This document shows, piece after piece, positions 37,733 to 48,080 of a stretch of 64,000 nucleotides of DNA. The notes under the pieces are model-generated. The model worked only from the letters and a program-made list of their open reading frames with translations, was not told where the DNA came from and did not search any database. The DNA lies in the NCBI GenBank assembly GCA_041484195.1, contig JBGPHC010000012.1:54573-118572 (forward strand), in the 5' to 3' direction. Each line of letters starts with the position of its first letter. Positions within the stretch are counted from its first letter, which is position 1. A program made the position numbers and the translations under genes. Source of the DNA: PSRI01 sp041484195. Its GTDB lineage: Bacteria; Bacteroidota; Bacteroidia; Chitinophagales; Chitinophagaceae.

Positions 37733-38048
37733 ATTTTTTTAATTTTTGAATGGTTAGTTCTACTTTGACAGATTAGCGTATTCCTTTGAATACGCATAAT
37801 TAATATCACGTTGTCGTCGTAAATGACGAGTGATAATCAATTGAAGCATTTCTTCTTCGCCTTGCTTCCTGGACAAAACAAAGCACAACCAATCTCTGAT
37901 ACCACGAACTGAAAGCAAAAGTATTTCAGCAAAACAATACAACTTTTCTTTCAGCATAAAACACATAGTTATTATGTGTAATAGATAGTATTTAATCTGT
38001 CAGAGTAGAATTAATAGTTTTAATCCATATTTTTCCTGGTCAGTTACT
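37733..38048. other. 316-base spacer with a doubtful 68-codon leftward ORF
   Basis: A minus-strand frame at 37760-37966 encodes a basic, Leu-rich 68-aa peptide (RGIRDWLCFVLSRKQGEEEM ... YAYSKEYANLSK). It has no known domain, but its composition is protein-like. Nothing else was recognised here. The spacer separates the GH-A enzyme from the beta-helix gene and could contain an internal promoter. Confidence 0.3.
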
Positions 38049-40961
38049 TTATTTATGAAGAATCAGTTTTACATCAACAGATGTTTCATCTTTCCCTGAT
38101 ATGTTGAAAACCGTGATCGTTCCATAGTACACACCAGGTTTAAGGCCTTTGGTATTTACCGTTGCGGTCAATATGGAACGTTCATTTTCGTTACGGACAA
38201 TGGAACTGCTCAACGATGTTTTTATCCAGGGGACATCGCCTGAAACAGAGAGTTCTAATGATCCTGTTCCTGTATTTAATATAGAGAGTGTTTGCTTGGC
38301 GGAACCGCTACCTGCCGAAACCGGGAATGTCAGTGATCTGTTGGAAAGCCCCAATTGAGGACCCGGAAGTTTGCCTCCATAGACGGAATCAATCGAACTA
38401 TATTTATTTTCGACAAGGCAGGCATCCGCATTCTGCGGACTGAAATAAGTACCCACACTATTCGAATATTTACCCGTGCTCACAAAATTATTCTTACGTA
38501 CCGTGGTCCATTGCTGATGCTGCCTCAACCACATATACTTGCTGGCAGCATCTGTGACTGTGTTATGTTCAATCAATCCTCGTTGCACCCATGGACCATT
38601 CCATATAGGATTTTGCCAGTCATTATATAATTGCCCAACATAAATGCCATATCCGCCATGCAGCACGGATTTAACAGTAAACTGCCGGATATCCGATACT
38701 TTATTATCCCTAAAAACATTATTCACATTGGAAGACCATGGTATTTCGGAGGGAAGGGGCTTTGGCATGACATAGGCATACATGATGGTAATATTTTCGA
38801 TTCCGTACACAGCATTCCTGATCGTATTACCGGTAATCAAATTTCCCATGGAACCTGTAGATTCACATTTGATGGAAGGATGTCCGGCATAGCCGGTGAC
38901 GTATATGCCATGATGCACATTACTGAAAGAATTATCGGCGATCACATTATTGAATAAGGCTCCAAAAAACTGGATTCCGCTGGTGGCGCTTTCCGTTTCA
39001 TAATAATTCGGAACGCCATCAATCTTATTATTGTAGATCACAATATCGTTTCCGGAGGAAGTGACGGAAATCACGCTGGTCGAATCCGGCTGAACGTCCC
39101 AGGGCCGGTCCATCGTTATGACGGAGCCGTCATTTGATATGATACGGCGGAACTGTCCTACCCCTTTGTTCTTGATAATGGCTACGGCATTGCGGGTTAA
39201 TGAATTGGCACGCCACGATCCGGATAACGTCATGACGGGCGAAGTTGCCGATGTCGGCTCCTTGATCTTATACACCGATGTGCTGGCTGTCGGAAGTTCA
39301 AATAATATGATTTCACCCGAGTTGTCCCATGGGTTTCCGGCCCTGTCAACAGTGTTTTCGCCGATATATTCACGGTCCGTTACCCCGCCCCGGTAATTCT
39401 GAAATACGATAGCCCTTACTATGATCCGGTCATTCCTTTTAACCGGACCGGACTTATCAACGCTCTCAAAGCTATTATTGCTTATATCCATCTCATGAGT
39501 ATCGCCTGGAAATGAAAGCAACAGATCCCCATTTCCCTTGACCACCTTCCAGTTGCCATAAAATTTATTGTTGTTGATCTGCAGCTGCCGGCTGGCAACA
39601 GACCACACAGCTGCCTGGGAAGTGATTACATTATGTGTTATATCCACTTCGTCAACATGTTCAACACTTACGCAGATAATCCCATAATTATTTGTTGCTA
39701 CCGCATTTCCTCCAAATGCAGCAGTTTCAAATATGCATTTCTGTACAACAAACCCTTTGGCATTTTCGTTACCGTCACTACCATCTGTACGCACAAGGTA
39801 CTTTAACCCCTTACCATCAGGTTTCAATGTTTTGATGCCAAGATTGATCAGCCTGGATGGAAAATTTTTGATGAAAAGCATTTCCTGTTTTACAAATGCC
39901 GAGTCGGTAAGGATGGTTGCTTTCTGTGCATCATCCCCTTCAAAAGAGAGTTTCTTTGTGCAAGTGAGTCCGTTCTCCACTAGCCGGTAGGTGCCGGCAG
40001 AAAAATAAATACGGTCCCCATCATTGGCGGAATTAATCGCATCCTGTATGGCTTTAGAATCATCGGTCGATCCGTCCCCTGCAGCCCCAAAGCTCTTCAC
40101 ATTAATGACAGAGCCAGACCATGAAAATCCGGTGGACTCCTGCACACGGATCTTCAATGGACCGCTCCACCCATAACGGCCGCCATGTCCATTATGAACC
40201 CATACTTCATAGTCGGCATTGATGGGTATATTTCGTGGAACTGTAAATGTGACCTTATATGGGTTTACACTGGTCACCTTACAAGGTGTTACTTTCTCTT
40301 TTGCATCGCTTCCCCATTTCCGGATGTATACATAACTTTCTTTATTACCGTTGTTGTGGGAGAGGTTACGACCATACACGCTCAAACTGCTTCCAGGAGA
40401 AACTTTATCGGGGCCGACCCAGGTTATCAGCGGGGCATTGATGCGTACCGGATAACTGGCTCCTTTCCCATTTTCCACCCACATCAAATACATTCCATAG
40501 GGTTCTCCCGCATCCACAGTAGGTAAAATATATTGTTCATCTTCTCTTACAAGAGCAGGATTATACAAGCGCGGATTCTCACCTGTTGTCTGCCTGTAAA
40601 TCCACACTTTTGTATCTTTCCCTTTATTTCCTCCTATAGAAAAATTAGTACCCAACGTATTGATGCTCCGGTCTTCCTTTGCCTGAAGAGTGTATTCACC
40701 TATGATGGGCGCTGATTCTGAAACTTTCCCTATAAAAACAGGAGTGAACTTATCGCCTGGCGGTTCAGGATTGTCAGGTGGCCTCGTGAAGTGATATTTC
40801 ATAAGGTCGAGGTCCCAACTGGTTTCCGAGTATGTTGCTCTTTCATTCGTTTTCAATACAGGGGCCGGAAGAGGTATTGATTTACTTACTTTTGATTGTG
40901 CATGCACAGGTATGACTGCTGTTGAACAAAGTATAATAAGAATGAATGACCGAAAACCCAT
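38049..40961 (-). CDS. Pectate-lyase-superfamily beta-helix protein with TIG-like and BACON-like domains
   Basis: Started at ATG 40961 (970 aa), which gives a signal peptide (FRSFILIILCSTAVIPVHAQ); the longer frame from 41051 lacks one. Order: an N-terminal region, a TIG/IPT-like domain (PLITWVGPDKVSPGSSLSVY, about 180-290), a PF12708-type helix start (NVKSFGAAGDGSTDDSKAIQ), a long parallel beta-helix (about 300-840), and a C-terminal BACON-like Ig domain (GLSNRSLTFPVSAGSGS, about 870-970). The helix may be a lyase or a glycosidase; no catalytic set can be fixed by eye. The accessory domains suggest binding to an insoluble or mucin-like polymer. Confidence 0.75.
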   Translation of the reverse strand: MGFRSFILIILCSTAVIPVHAQSKVSKSIPLPAPVLKTNERATYSETSWDLDLMKYHFTRPPDNPEPPGDKFTPVFIGKVSESAPIIGEYTLQAKEDRSINTLGTNFSIGGNKGKDTKVWIYRQTTGENPRLYNPALVREDEQYILPTVDAGEPYGMYLMWVENGKGASYPVRINAPLITWVGPDKVSPGSSLSVYGRNLSHNNGNKESYVYIRKWGSDAKEKVTPCKVTSVNPYKVTFTVPRNIPINADYEVWVHNGHGGRYGWSGPLKIRVQESTGFSWSGSVINVKSFGAAGDGSTDDSKAIQDAINSANDGDRIYFSAGTYRLVENGLTCTKKLSFEGDDAQKATILTDSAFVKQEMLFIKNFPSRLINLGIKTLKPDGKGLKYLVRTDGSDGNENAKGFVVQKCIFETAAFGGNAVATNNYGIICVSVEHVDEVDITHNVITSQAAVWSVASRQLQINNNKFYGNWKVVKGNGDLLLSFPGDTHEMDISNNSFESVDKSGPVKRNDRIIVRAIVFQNYRGGVTDREYIGENTVDRAGNPWDNSGEIILFELPTASTSVYKIKEPTSATSPVMTLSGSWRANSLTRNAVAIIKNKGVGQFRRIISNDGSVITMDRPWDVQPDSTSVISVTSSGNDIVIYNNKIDGVPNYYETESATSGIQFFGALFNNVIADNSFSNVHHGIYVTGYAGHPSIKCESTGSMGNLITGNTIRNAVYGIENITIMYAYVMPKPLPSEIPWSSNVNNVFRDNKVSDIRQFTVKSVLHGGYGIYVGQLYNDWQNPIWNGPWVQRGLIEHNTVTDAASKYMWLRQHQQWTTVRKNNFVSTGKYSNSVGTYFSPQNADACLVENKYSSIDSVYGGKLPGPQLGLSNRSLTFPVSAGSGSAKQTLSILNTGTGSLELSVSGDVPWIKTSLSSSIVRNENERSILTATVNTKGLKPGVYYGTITVFNISGKDETSVDVKLILHK

Positions 40962-41069
40962 ATATACACCTTTTAAATTGTAAGAAATAATTGTTCCGGA
41001 CCCTGATGAATATCTCCTATATTTGATATACTGGATTACTATGTAAGTCAAATGCTGTATATAACCTGC

Positions 41070-42539
41070 TTATTTTTGCACAGCAGTAATCTTGAAAGAC
41101 CACGCGGACTGACAAGGTGGATTTTGCCTCACCGCCAGGGGCACATCAATCAAAACGCCTTTGCCTATTTTTTCCCATTTTAACGGCTTGTTGTACCCCA
41201 GCATATACACTTTTCCGTTCGCTGCGGGTTGAATAGTCTCGAGATATATCTTATTGGGTGGCGCCTTCTCATCTTTATCGGAAAGGTATATGGCAAACAC
41301 TTCACCGGTCTTCAACGATGTAAAGCATATTTTCCCAGCTCTGTAAGGAGCAACAGGTCTTGTTTTATAGATCGCCTCTCCGTTTATTTTCATCCATTGT
41401 CCCAATTCCTTCATCCTGCTGACGGCATCAGGATGGAATTCCCCGTCAGGACCCGGGCCTATGCCAATAAGATAATTACCTCCTTTGGCTACTATGTCGA
41501 CAAAAATGTGAATCAACTGATCGGCAGATTTATAAACATCGTCCGTATGATATGTCCAGTTCACCGCCATTGACATGCAGGTTTCCCAGGGATAATCCGG
41601 CGGTGTATTTAACCTGAACACCGATTGCTCCGGCGTTCTGTAGTTCTCGTATTTGCCCGACACCGAGCGATCCACTATAATGATCCCCGGTTGATTTTTT
41701 CTCGCCATTTCAGCTATCTTGGGCATATTGATATCTTGATCATAAGGAATGGCTCTCGATAATTCCTGATTCTTTGACGACTGAGGCCTTACCCATCCTC
41801 CGTCAAGCCACAGTATGTCCACTTTACCATATTCTGTCATCAGCTCCTGAATCTGGCCATAAGTGAAGTCTTTAAATTTCTGCCATCTTTCGGGGTATTT
41901 CTTCGGGTTGTAATTCACATTCCGGTCGGGAGTGGCGAAATAAGGCCACCAATAATACTCACTGTGCCAATCCGGTTTTGAAAAATAGGCACCGACTTTA
42001 AAACCTTCCCTTCTGAAAGCATTAAAAATTTCTTTGGTTATATCGGCTTTGGGGTTATTATGAAAAGGACAATCCTTATCCGTAATTTTATAATTCGTCA
42101 ATTTCGTGTCATACATGCAAAAACCATCATGATGTTTTGTTGTGAACACGATATATTTCATTCCGGCTTCCTTTGCAAGGCTGGCCCAGCTATCCGCATC
42201 AAATCGTATCGGATTGAATGTGGTTTTTAAGTTCTCATACTCCTTCACATATTCCACATAGTTATCCGATTTTCTCTTTGTCCATTCTTCATCTTCAGAA
42301 CAAAGGGTCCAGGATTCGACAATTCCCCACTGGGAATAGGGGGCCCATTGTACCAAAACACCCAGTTTGAGATCTTTCCACTCTTCAAGGTTTTTCAATA
42401 CCAATGGATCGGTTTCACGTTCTTCCGGTGGTGGCAGTGTGCGCTGTGCTATGGAAAATTGAATACTTCCGATAACCGAGATCATTAAAAGACTTAAACG
42501 CAGGTAACAGCGTGCTTTACTTAAGGTGAATTTTATCAT
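41070..42539 (-). CDS. GH29 alpha-L-fucosidase
   Basis: Started at ATG 42539 (489 aa), giving a signal peptide (LRLSLLMISVIGSIQFSIAQ). The GH29 barrel is clear: WKDLKLGVLVQWAPYSQWGI, WASLAKEAGMKYIVFTTKHH, HDGFCMYDTKLTNYKI, RREGFKVGAYFSKPDWHS and YGKVDILWLDGGW, where D246 is the expected nucleophile. A C-terminal beta-sandwich follows. GH29 enzymes remove terminal alpha-L-fucose with retention. Together with the SDR similar to fucose dehydrogenases, it supports fucose on the substrate. It sits between the beta-helix and PA14-DUF6067 genes. Confidence 0.93.
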   Translation of the reverse strand: MIKFTLSKARCYLRLSLLMISVIGSIQFSIAQRTLPPPEERETDPLVLKNLEEWKDLKLGVLVQWAPYSQWGIVESWTLCSEDEEWTKRKSDNYVEYVKEYENLKTTFNPIRFDADSWASLAKEAGMKYIVFTTKHHDGFCMYDTKLTNYKITDKDCPFHNNPKADITKEIFNAFRREGFKVGAYFSKPDWHSEYYWWPYFATPDRNVNYNPKKYPERWQKFKDFTYGQIQELMTEYGKVDILWLDGGWVRPQSSKNQELSRAIPYDQDINMPKIAEMARKNQPGIIIVDRSVSGKYENYRTPEQSVFRLNTPPDYPWETCMSMAVNWTYHTDDVYKSADQLIHIFVDIVAKGGNYLIGIGPGPDGEFHPDAVSRMKELGQWMKINGEAIYKTRPVAPYRAGKICFTSLKTGEVFAIYLSDKDEKAPPNKIYLETIQPAANGKVYMLGYNKPLKWEKIGKGVLIDVPLAVRQNPPCQSAWSFKITAVQK

Positions 42540-42646
42540 TGACTCATATTTTTGAAAAATCAACCTCTTAACAGGTTAACAGGTTATAACTTGTTGCTTC
42601 TTCATTTAATAATAGCGCATCCCTCATCTTTTGTTCAACTGCTTAT

Positions 42647-45600
42647 TTAATTAATGATGGGTTTCTCCGGTAGGTCTGTACGGCTATTACCTACAAGCAG
42701 CATGCGTGTTCCATAATCGGCGGACAGGGAAACAGTAGCCTCACCATCTGCATTGGTATTGAATATCTCACCGGTTTGTGCATCCATAAAGACCTTGCCG
42801 GTGGGTACGTGTACCTTTGTCATTGCAGCTTCAGGTTGATAGCTCTGCAACACTATCAGAGAATAGGACGACTCCGTTTTCGACAACGCAATCCAGAACA
42901 CCTGATCATTGCTAACCGTGAGGAAAGGGTTGTCTTCCCAGTAATTATGAACGGTCACACTGCGAGGATAGCCGAACTGGGTATAGGCAGCTCCATATTT
43001 TCTGCTTAGGGTAAGATTTTCGGTCCCTCCTCGTCCCCCTGCCCCGCTTCCCAACTCATGAACAACGCTCATACCCCAGTTGGATAATTGTTCGTGTTCA
43101 TTCATTGAAGCATGGCCACGTTTAGACCAGATTCCGATGTTGCGCAACGGATACATGACATGGGGAATTACGCCGACCGTACGCCCCAGTGTCATCGCTA
43201 GTGTATAATCAGGAGGGAAAGGAAGTTCTTTTCCATCCTCCTCTACCCGATAAGGTTGTTCCAAATCCAAAAAGGAAGTGGTCCAGGAATTAATGGGAAC
43301 TGTTGGAGAGTTTGTCATGTGAACTGTGAAATCCAATGGCCATTCCGATCCTTTTTCATTGTAATAGCTCATCAGTTTATAGATGCGGCGGTAATAATCG
43401 CGCTGCGACCAGATGCCGGTAGAACGGCCGTTGTAAAAACCGGTGCTATAGGGATTCGCATCCGGATGCGGATAGGTATTGTCGAAGTAAAGACTGATGC
43501 CGCGCTTAAACCATTCGTTGGCATAATATAAAGCGAAATCGCGGTAGCTGCGTGCTGTGCAGCCATAGTGGTTATGAAATAACCACACACCGTTTGCATC
43601 CCTTGGCTCAAAGCGATTGAAAAGAACGTGTGCCCATTCGTCCTGAAATACCTGCCATTCCGTGGTACGTGACTCGATGAAGTGTTCCTCGAAATAAGTA
43701 CAGTTCTGGTTATAATTCTTGGTCACAAACGGTAGCCAGGGCGTTTCATACACCGTCCAGTCCGACCAGGCGCGGTTGCGGTCTTTTTCTCGGAAGAAAT
43801 CCATATCCACCGGCTGTTTGGTTTTCCTCGCTTCCTGTAATTTATCAACGATAGAGAAATCGCGATTGTCCGGATATTTATCAGCACAGCGATAGGCACC
43901 CCATGCAATGACGGGCAAGCCGCCGCCGCCGGGAACATTATGTGTGCGCCAGTCGGGTCGCAATGGTTTTGTAGGGGTGGCCACCAGGCCATAGGTCATC
44001 GTGCGCGGCTCGGTGATGGAGATCGGATCCCTGATGAAATATATCCGCAATACCACTTTATCACCTGAGCGGGCCAGTTCCAACATGGACTTCTTACCAT
44101 CATGGACATAATACCGCTCTTCCCCGGTGAACCAAGTAATACCCCTTTCTGCCGCACCCATCCAGAGATAGGGCAGGAAGTTGCTTTCTTTGACGTTATC
44201 CTGGTTGGCATCAAAAACGATTCCGTCAGACGGGCCTGAATCGGCCGACCACATGGGCGGTGCACGCAGAAAATTTGTTTTCCCCGTGACATCCCATTTG
44301 ACATTGCTGCCGCGAGGAATCTTGCCGCCATAGTAGGAACGGATGAATTCACCGGTGTTTATATAGGTGAACATAGGAGCTTCCTTTTCAGACATAACAA
44401 TTTCCAACCACAGGTTTTGGATCACTTTTTTTTCACGGCCGGGGGCCAGCTCCATCTCAATTCGTGCGCAACCATCTTCCTCAATCACAGTTTTAGTATT
44501 CACTGTTAGTGCATTGCAAGCCATTCTTCCGCTAAAAATAGCTTCATCAGGATAGGGTGCGTACCCGCGGGACTCACTAATGGTTTGCCAGGTTTCGCGC
44601 CCATCGGCTGTTTCGCATACCAGTTTCATTGGCTCAGCCAAAATCTGCCGTCCTTTGGAGACTACACTATCGAATATGCCGAATCCATTCATGGTGTAGG
44701 TACGTCCGACCATTGTGACATTCCGCTCATTGACGTTCAGGCGTTCAAAAGGGGGATAGACCTTATGCTCGATTCCTAGCTCATTTTTCTCAAAAGGAAA
44801 GTGCTCACGGGTAAAAGTAATCGGTTGCTTTACACGCAAGCCTGCTACAATATAGTTAACTACGTATTCACCATCCGGCAGATCGGGTATGGATATGCGT
44901 TCTTGCGCTTTGCCCTCCCGGTTCAACTTTATTTCTGTCCTTGCCAGTGACTTCGTGCCTCCGAATGGCATTATTTCAACGGTCACGCTCTTTACAGATT
45001 TGAGCGAGGTGGCTATCGGTGTTGGCGTTTCTTTGGTGTCAACTGGTAAGGAAGGCTTCTCTGCCTGCTCAACGGAATGAGAATACCAGGCATCAGGAAT
45101 CGGTTGCCTTTTGATACCAGATCCGGAGATACGTAATATTTCAGGCGGAAGTTCAGGATGTACGCGTTCAATAGTATAAGCAATAGTCGACAGCGCAAAT
45201 TTATGTTTGCCTGCTTTGAGCGATACAGCGCCGCCTTTCCAGTTATACGTGAGGTCTTCGAGCGTACTGATCACAAGGCGGTCATCAATAAAAAGTCGGA
45301 GGTTGGAAAAAGGGCGTACATTAATTGTATATATACCGTCGGCAGGCACTTGTATATATCCGTCATAAATGGCGCACCATCCGGTTGACCTTTGATCCAG
45401 GTTATATTTCAAATTGCCGAGAATGCCGGTCCTCATGGGAGTGAGGGCCAGAAAATCTATTTTCTTGGGATCGCGGGGCCTTCGCTCAAAATCGTACTTC
45501 GAAATCATGTTGCCATAATCGTACAGGGCATACGCCAGTCCAGGGGCAGTTGCACCAGGTGTTTTCGCCAGAAGTTTCGGCCCGAAATAAATATCCAACA

Positions 45601-45802
45601 ACGGACTCTTTATATCGAAAGCTACTTCTAACTGATTGGTGGAAGGAAAGTAGGCGTATGGGAGCTGAATGGCCATCGATGATATCTCTGGTGCAACTAC
45701 ATTCTCTGGTACTTTCGATTGGCCATCAGCTTCCAAAACAAGCCCCAAAAACAACACTACATTCAAAAAGGTAAATGATCCAGACGCCAGTTTTATTTTC
45801 AT
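42647..45802 (-). CDS. PA14-DUF6067 (GH123-like) protein
   Basis: A 1051-aa protein starting at ATG 45802, two bases after the GH89 stop codon, so the two are probably translationally coupled (a TTG at 45808 would overlap it). After a signal peptide and an Ig-like part, a PA14 domain (about 105-225; GWCAIYDGYIQVPADGIYTI ... LRLFIDDRLVIST) is inserted. Then follows the DUF6067 core seen in the two other copies: FPFEKNELGIEHKVYPPFER, MNGFGIFDSV, LPVIAWGAYRCADKYPDN, TYFEEHFIESRTTEWQVFQD, ISLYFDNTYPHPDANPY and FTVHMTNSPTVPINSW. PA14 commonly binds carbohydrate. It is the most distant of the three DUF6067 paralogues. Confidence 0.8.
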   Translation of the reverse strand: MKIKLASGSFTFLNVVLFLGLVLEADGQSKVPENVVAPEISSMAIQLPYAYFPSTNQLEVAFDIKSPLLDIYFGPKLLAKTPGATAPGLAYALYDYGNMISKYDFERRPRDPKKIDFLALTPMRTGILGNLKYNLDQRSTGWCAIYDGYIQVPADGIYTINVRPFSNLRLFIDDRLVISTLEDLTYNWKGGAVSLKAGKHKFALSTIAYTIERVHPELPPEILRISGSGIKRQPIPDAWYSHSVEQAEKPSLPVDTKETPTPIATSLKSVKSVTVEIMPFGGTKSLARTEIKLNREGKAQERISIPDLPDGEYVVNYIVAGLRVKQPITFTREHFPFEKNELGIEHKVYPPFERLNVNERNVTMVGRTYTMNGFGIFDSVVSKGRQILAEPMKLVCETADGRETWQTISESRGYAPYPDEAIFSGRMACNALTVNTKTVIEEDGCARIEMELAPGREKKVIQNLWLEIVMSEKEAPMFTYINTGEFIRSYYGGKIPRGSNVKWDVTGKTNFLRAPPMWSADSGPSDGIVFDANQDNVKESNFLPYLWMGAAERGITWFTGEERYYVHDGKKSMLELARSGDKVVLRIYFIRDPISITEPRTMTYGLVATPTKPLRPDWRTHNVPGGGGLPVIAWGAYRCADKYPDNRDFSIVDKLQEARKTKQPVDMDFFREKDRNRAWSDWTVYETPWLPFVTKNYNQNCTYFEEHFIESRTTEWQVFQDEWAHVLFNRFEPRDANGVWLFHNHYGCTARSYRDFALYYANEWFKRGISLYFDNTYPHPDANPYSTGFYNGRSTGIWSQRDYYRRIYKLMSYYNEKGSEWPLDFTVHMTNSPTVPINSWTTSFLDLEQPYRVEEDGKELPFPPDYTLAMTLGRTVGVIPHVMYPLRNIGIWSKRGHASMNEHEQLSNWGMSVVHELGSGAGGRGGTENLTLSRKYGAAYTQFGYPRSVTVHNYWEDNPFLTVSNDQVFWIALSKTESSYSLIVLQSYQPEAAMTKVHVPTGKVFMDAQTGEIFNTNADGEATVSLSADYGTRMLLVGNSRTDLPEKPIIN

Positions 45803-45804
45803 AA

Positions 45805-48015
45805 TCAATTTTTTAGTTTCATAGTGTCGGTAGCTTGATATTTAAACACCAATCTTTTTGCCTCTTCAAGAGGATGATCAAAGGCCTGAGATTTTGACGT
45901 CCACGGCGTTTTCACCCATTGCTTTTCCCAGGCCAGCAAGTCGAATTTGCGATGTTCTTTTTCTGCATCGTAATACAATTTCCATCGGGGAATGTAAAAA
46001 TCAGCGGTAAGGCCGCTCCAGGTTCTGGCTGCGTAATTGATAATTTCTCCGTTATATCCCCACAGGGTCAGCAGCAGCTTGGAATCGGCTTCATAACTAT
46101 CTTTTTCCTCAGGGGTATCCCCAAAATTTCTCGCAAAGTCAATCCATCTTTTTAATCTGAAATTGGGATGGGACAATAGAAGCCTGTCAATGGATGTCAT
46201 CAGATCGATAGCTTCATTCAGCAGAGCATAATCTTTTTTGCCTCCTTTTTCAAACCTGTTAAGCAGTTCATCTGTTTTCAGGCCCAAATATTGAGTACTG
46301 CATTCCAACGCATCATATTGGTAAAGCTTACTGTCTCCCAGCACATCGTTGCATTGCAAAAAGGCGGCTACTCCCTTTACAAATCCAGGCGACTTATTAA
46401 CGGTAGCCTGCAAATAGGGGATATGAGAGCCGAGCGGGCCGAACTGATATTTAAAGGCCGGGACATCGGCAAAATCACCATAGCAGGACTGCAGGAAATA
46501 ATTCCAAGCTGTTTTCATCTGCTCAGGGAAAGCGCCATACCTGTCCCGACAATACTGTGGTATCCATTCTTCAATATTAATTGCTTTGTCAGTCCAACCC
46601 ATGTCGCTAAGCAGCTCGTATATAATTTCGTTGTTCTCGATTCCTTCCGGTGCAAAGCCAAACCCGACAAGGTCGCCTCTTTTTTCATAATGCAAAGCTT
46701 CAACGGGCATACTGGCATACATATCCATTTTCCCATTCCATGAAGTTTTGCCGCCCATATTAGGGATGAAGGAATAAATCCATTGCTTACCAAAAAAACC
46801 ATTATAAGTTTTCCATGAAGGATCCATGTGTATCACCAGGCGATTATATTCGTTAGCCATATCAAGGATCATTAACTTATCGTTCGGAACGTCTGAAAGA
46901 AAAGCGGCTAACCGTTTGGGGGTCCAGAAGAATTTTCCATCCTTGTCCCGCTGGTTGATAAAAGTCCAGCCCTGCATTACCCATATAGCATCGGGATCAG
47001 CCTGATTGATGGATTGATAGACGGATTTTCCGTAAAGCGCGAGTTCTTTCAAAGCTTTGGTTGAATCTTCGGACAGAGGGACTCTCATTTCATTGAATGA
47101 ATCGGCAAGATAGGCACCCGCCTTCCCAAATTCACTTTCCCATTCCTTAATAAACATGCCCCCGATCTTTACAAAAAGCGGGCTGCCGGGTTCCAGGATA
47201 TGCCCACTATAATCCTTCGGAAGCGCCCATCGCAGGTCACGGATTTTGGCATCGGGATATAGAAGCCTGATCTCAGCGGGAACAAATCCGGCAAAGGACT
47301 GAATGATAGGCGTCATACCCAGTTCCCTCATCCTGTTTATGATTTGGTGGTTGAGCTTTATCTGCTTTTCGAAAAAAGATGCCGGCAAAGGACCTTCTAT
47401 GCGCGTGATATTACCCATCCGGTTCCATGGAAGATAGGCCGGACCTGTGAAATAGTTTCCGATCACTTCTTCTGACAAACCTAATTTCCTGAACACACGG
47501 TACAATATGGCCTCATATGCGCCTCCCATCAACGGCATATTGATGCCATGTAAAGCCATCCAGTCAATTTCTTTCTCCCAACGCGCCCAATCCCAAAAGG
47601 GCGTGGTATACCCATGCGTTACCACATTGAAATAATACCTGTAACGATAAGGAGAAGTTACAGCGCTCGTATATTCCGGTAAGGTATCAGGGATGGAAAT
47701 ATGATTGCCAGACCAGGTAACAATGGAATTGCAGGCATTCCGTAAATAATCGTATGCTCCTCTGCATAAAGCGACCGAGCTGGTACCCGTGATAGTTACT
47801 TTACCATTTTTGCTATTGACTGTGTAACTGTCTCCTGACGTATTTTTTTTATCGATTTTAAAATCAAAAAAGCTGGAATATTTGGTGCCGGCAGTGCGGC
47901 TGATAACGTCTTTTGCAGAACTTATCTCCTTATCATAACGCGGGACGCATCCTTCAATAAAAAAGAAAACCGGAATTAAAAGAGCTGCAATGTACCGTGA
48001 CTTTCTTATAGACAT
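45805..48015 (-). CDS. GH89 alpha-N-acetylglucosaminidase lipoprotein
   Basis: Started at ATG 48015 (736 aa) for the lipoprotein signal (YIAALLIPVFFFIEGC); 48066 is an alternative. The NAGLU pattern is complete: an N-terminal domain (ALCRGAYDYLRNACNSIVTW), then YRYYFNVVTHGYTTPFWDW, ARWEKEIDWMALHGINMPL, YLPWNRMGN, LGMTPIIQSFAGFVPAEI, AGAYLADSFNEMRVP (E309, likely acid/base) and VGFGFAPEGIENNEIIYELL, where a Glu should be the nucleophile. The C-terminal helical domain is also present. It removes terminal alpha-linked GlcNAc, as found on mucin-type and heparan-type glycans. Confidence 0.92.
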   Translation of the reverse strand: MSIRKSRYIAALLIPVFFFIEGCVPRYDKEISSAKDVISRTAGTKYSSFFDFKIDKKNTSGDSYTVNSKNGKVTITGTSSVALCRGAYDYLRNACNSIVTWSGNHISIPDTLPEYTSAVTSPYRYRYYFNVVTHGYTTPFWDWARWEKEIDWMALHGINMPLMGGAYEAILYRVFRKLGLSEEVIGNYFTGPAYLPWNRMGNITRIEGPLPASFFEKQIKLNHQIINRMRELGMTPIIQSFAGFVPAEIRLLYPDAKIRDLRWALPKDYSGHILEPGSPLFVKIGGMFIKEWESEFGKAGAYLADSFNEMRVPLSEDSTKALKELALYGKSVYQSINQADPDAIWVMQGWTFINQRDKDGKFFWTPKRLAAFLSDVPNDKLMILDMANEYNRLVIHMDPSWKTYNGFFGKQWIYSFIPNMGGKTSWNGKMDMYASMPVEALHYEKRGDLVGFGFAPEGIENNEIIYELLSDMGWTDKAINIEEWIPQYCRDRYGAFPEQMKTAWNYFLQSCYGDFADVPAFKYQFGPLGSHIPYLQATVNKSPGFVKGVAAFLQCNDVLGDSKLYQYDALECSTQYLGLKTDELLNRFEKGGKKDYALLNEAIDLMTSIDRLLLSHPNFRLKRWIDFARNFGDTPEEKDSYEADSKLLLTLWGYNGEIINYAARTWSGLTADFYIPRWKLYYDAEKEHRKFDLLAWEKQWVKTPWTSKSQAFDHPLEEAKRLVFKYQATDTMKLKN

Positions 48016-48080
48016 TCTTGTAATGGGGTCATCTTTCATTGTTTCTATGTTCGTAGTTATCTTCATGTATAATTCTTCGA

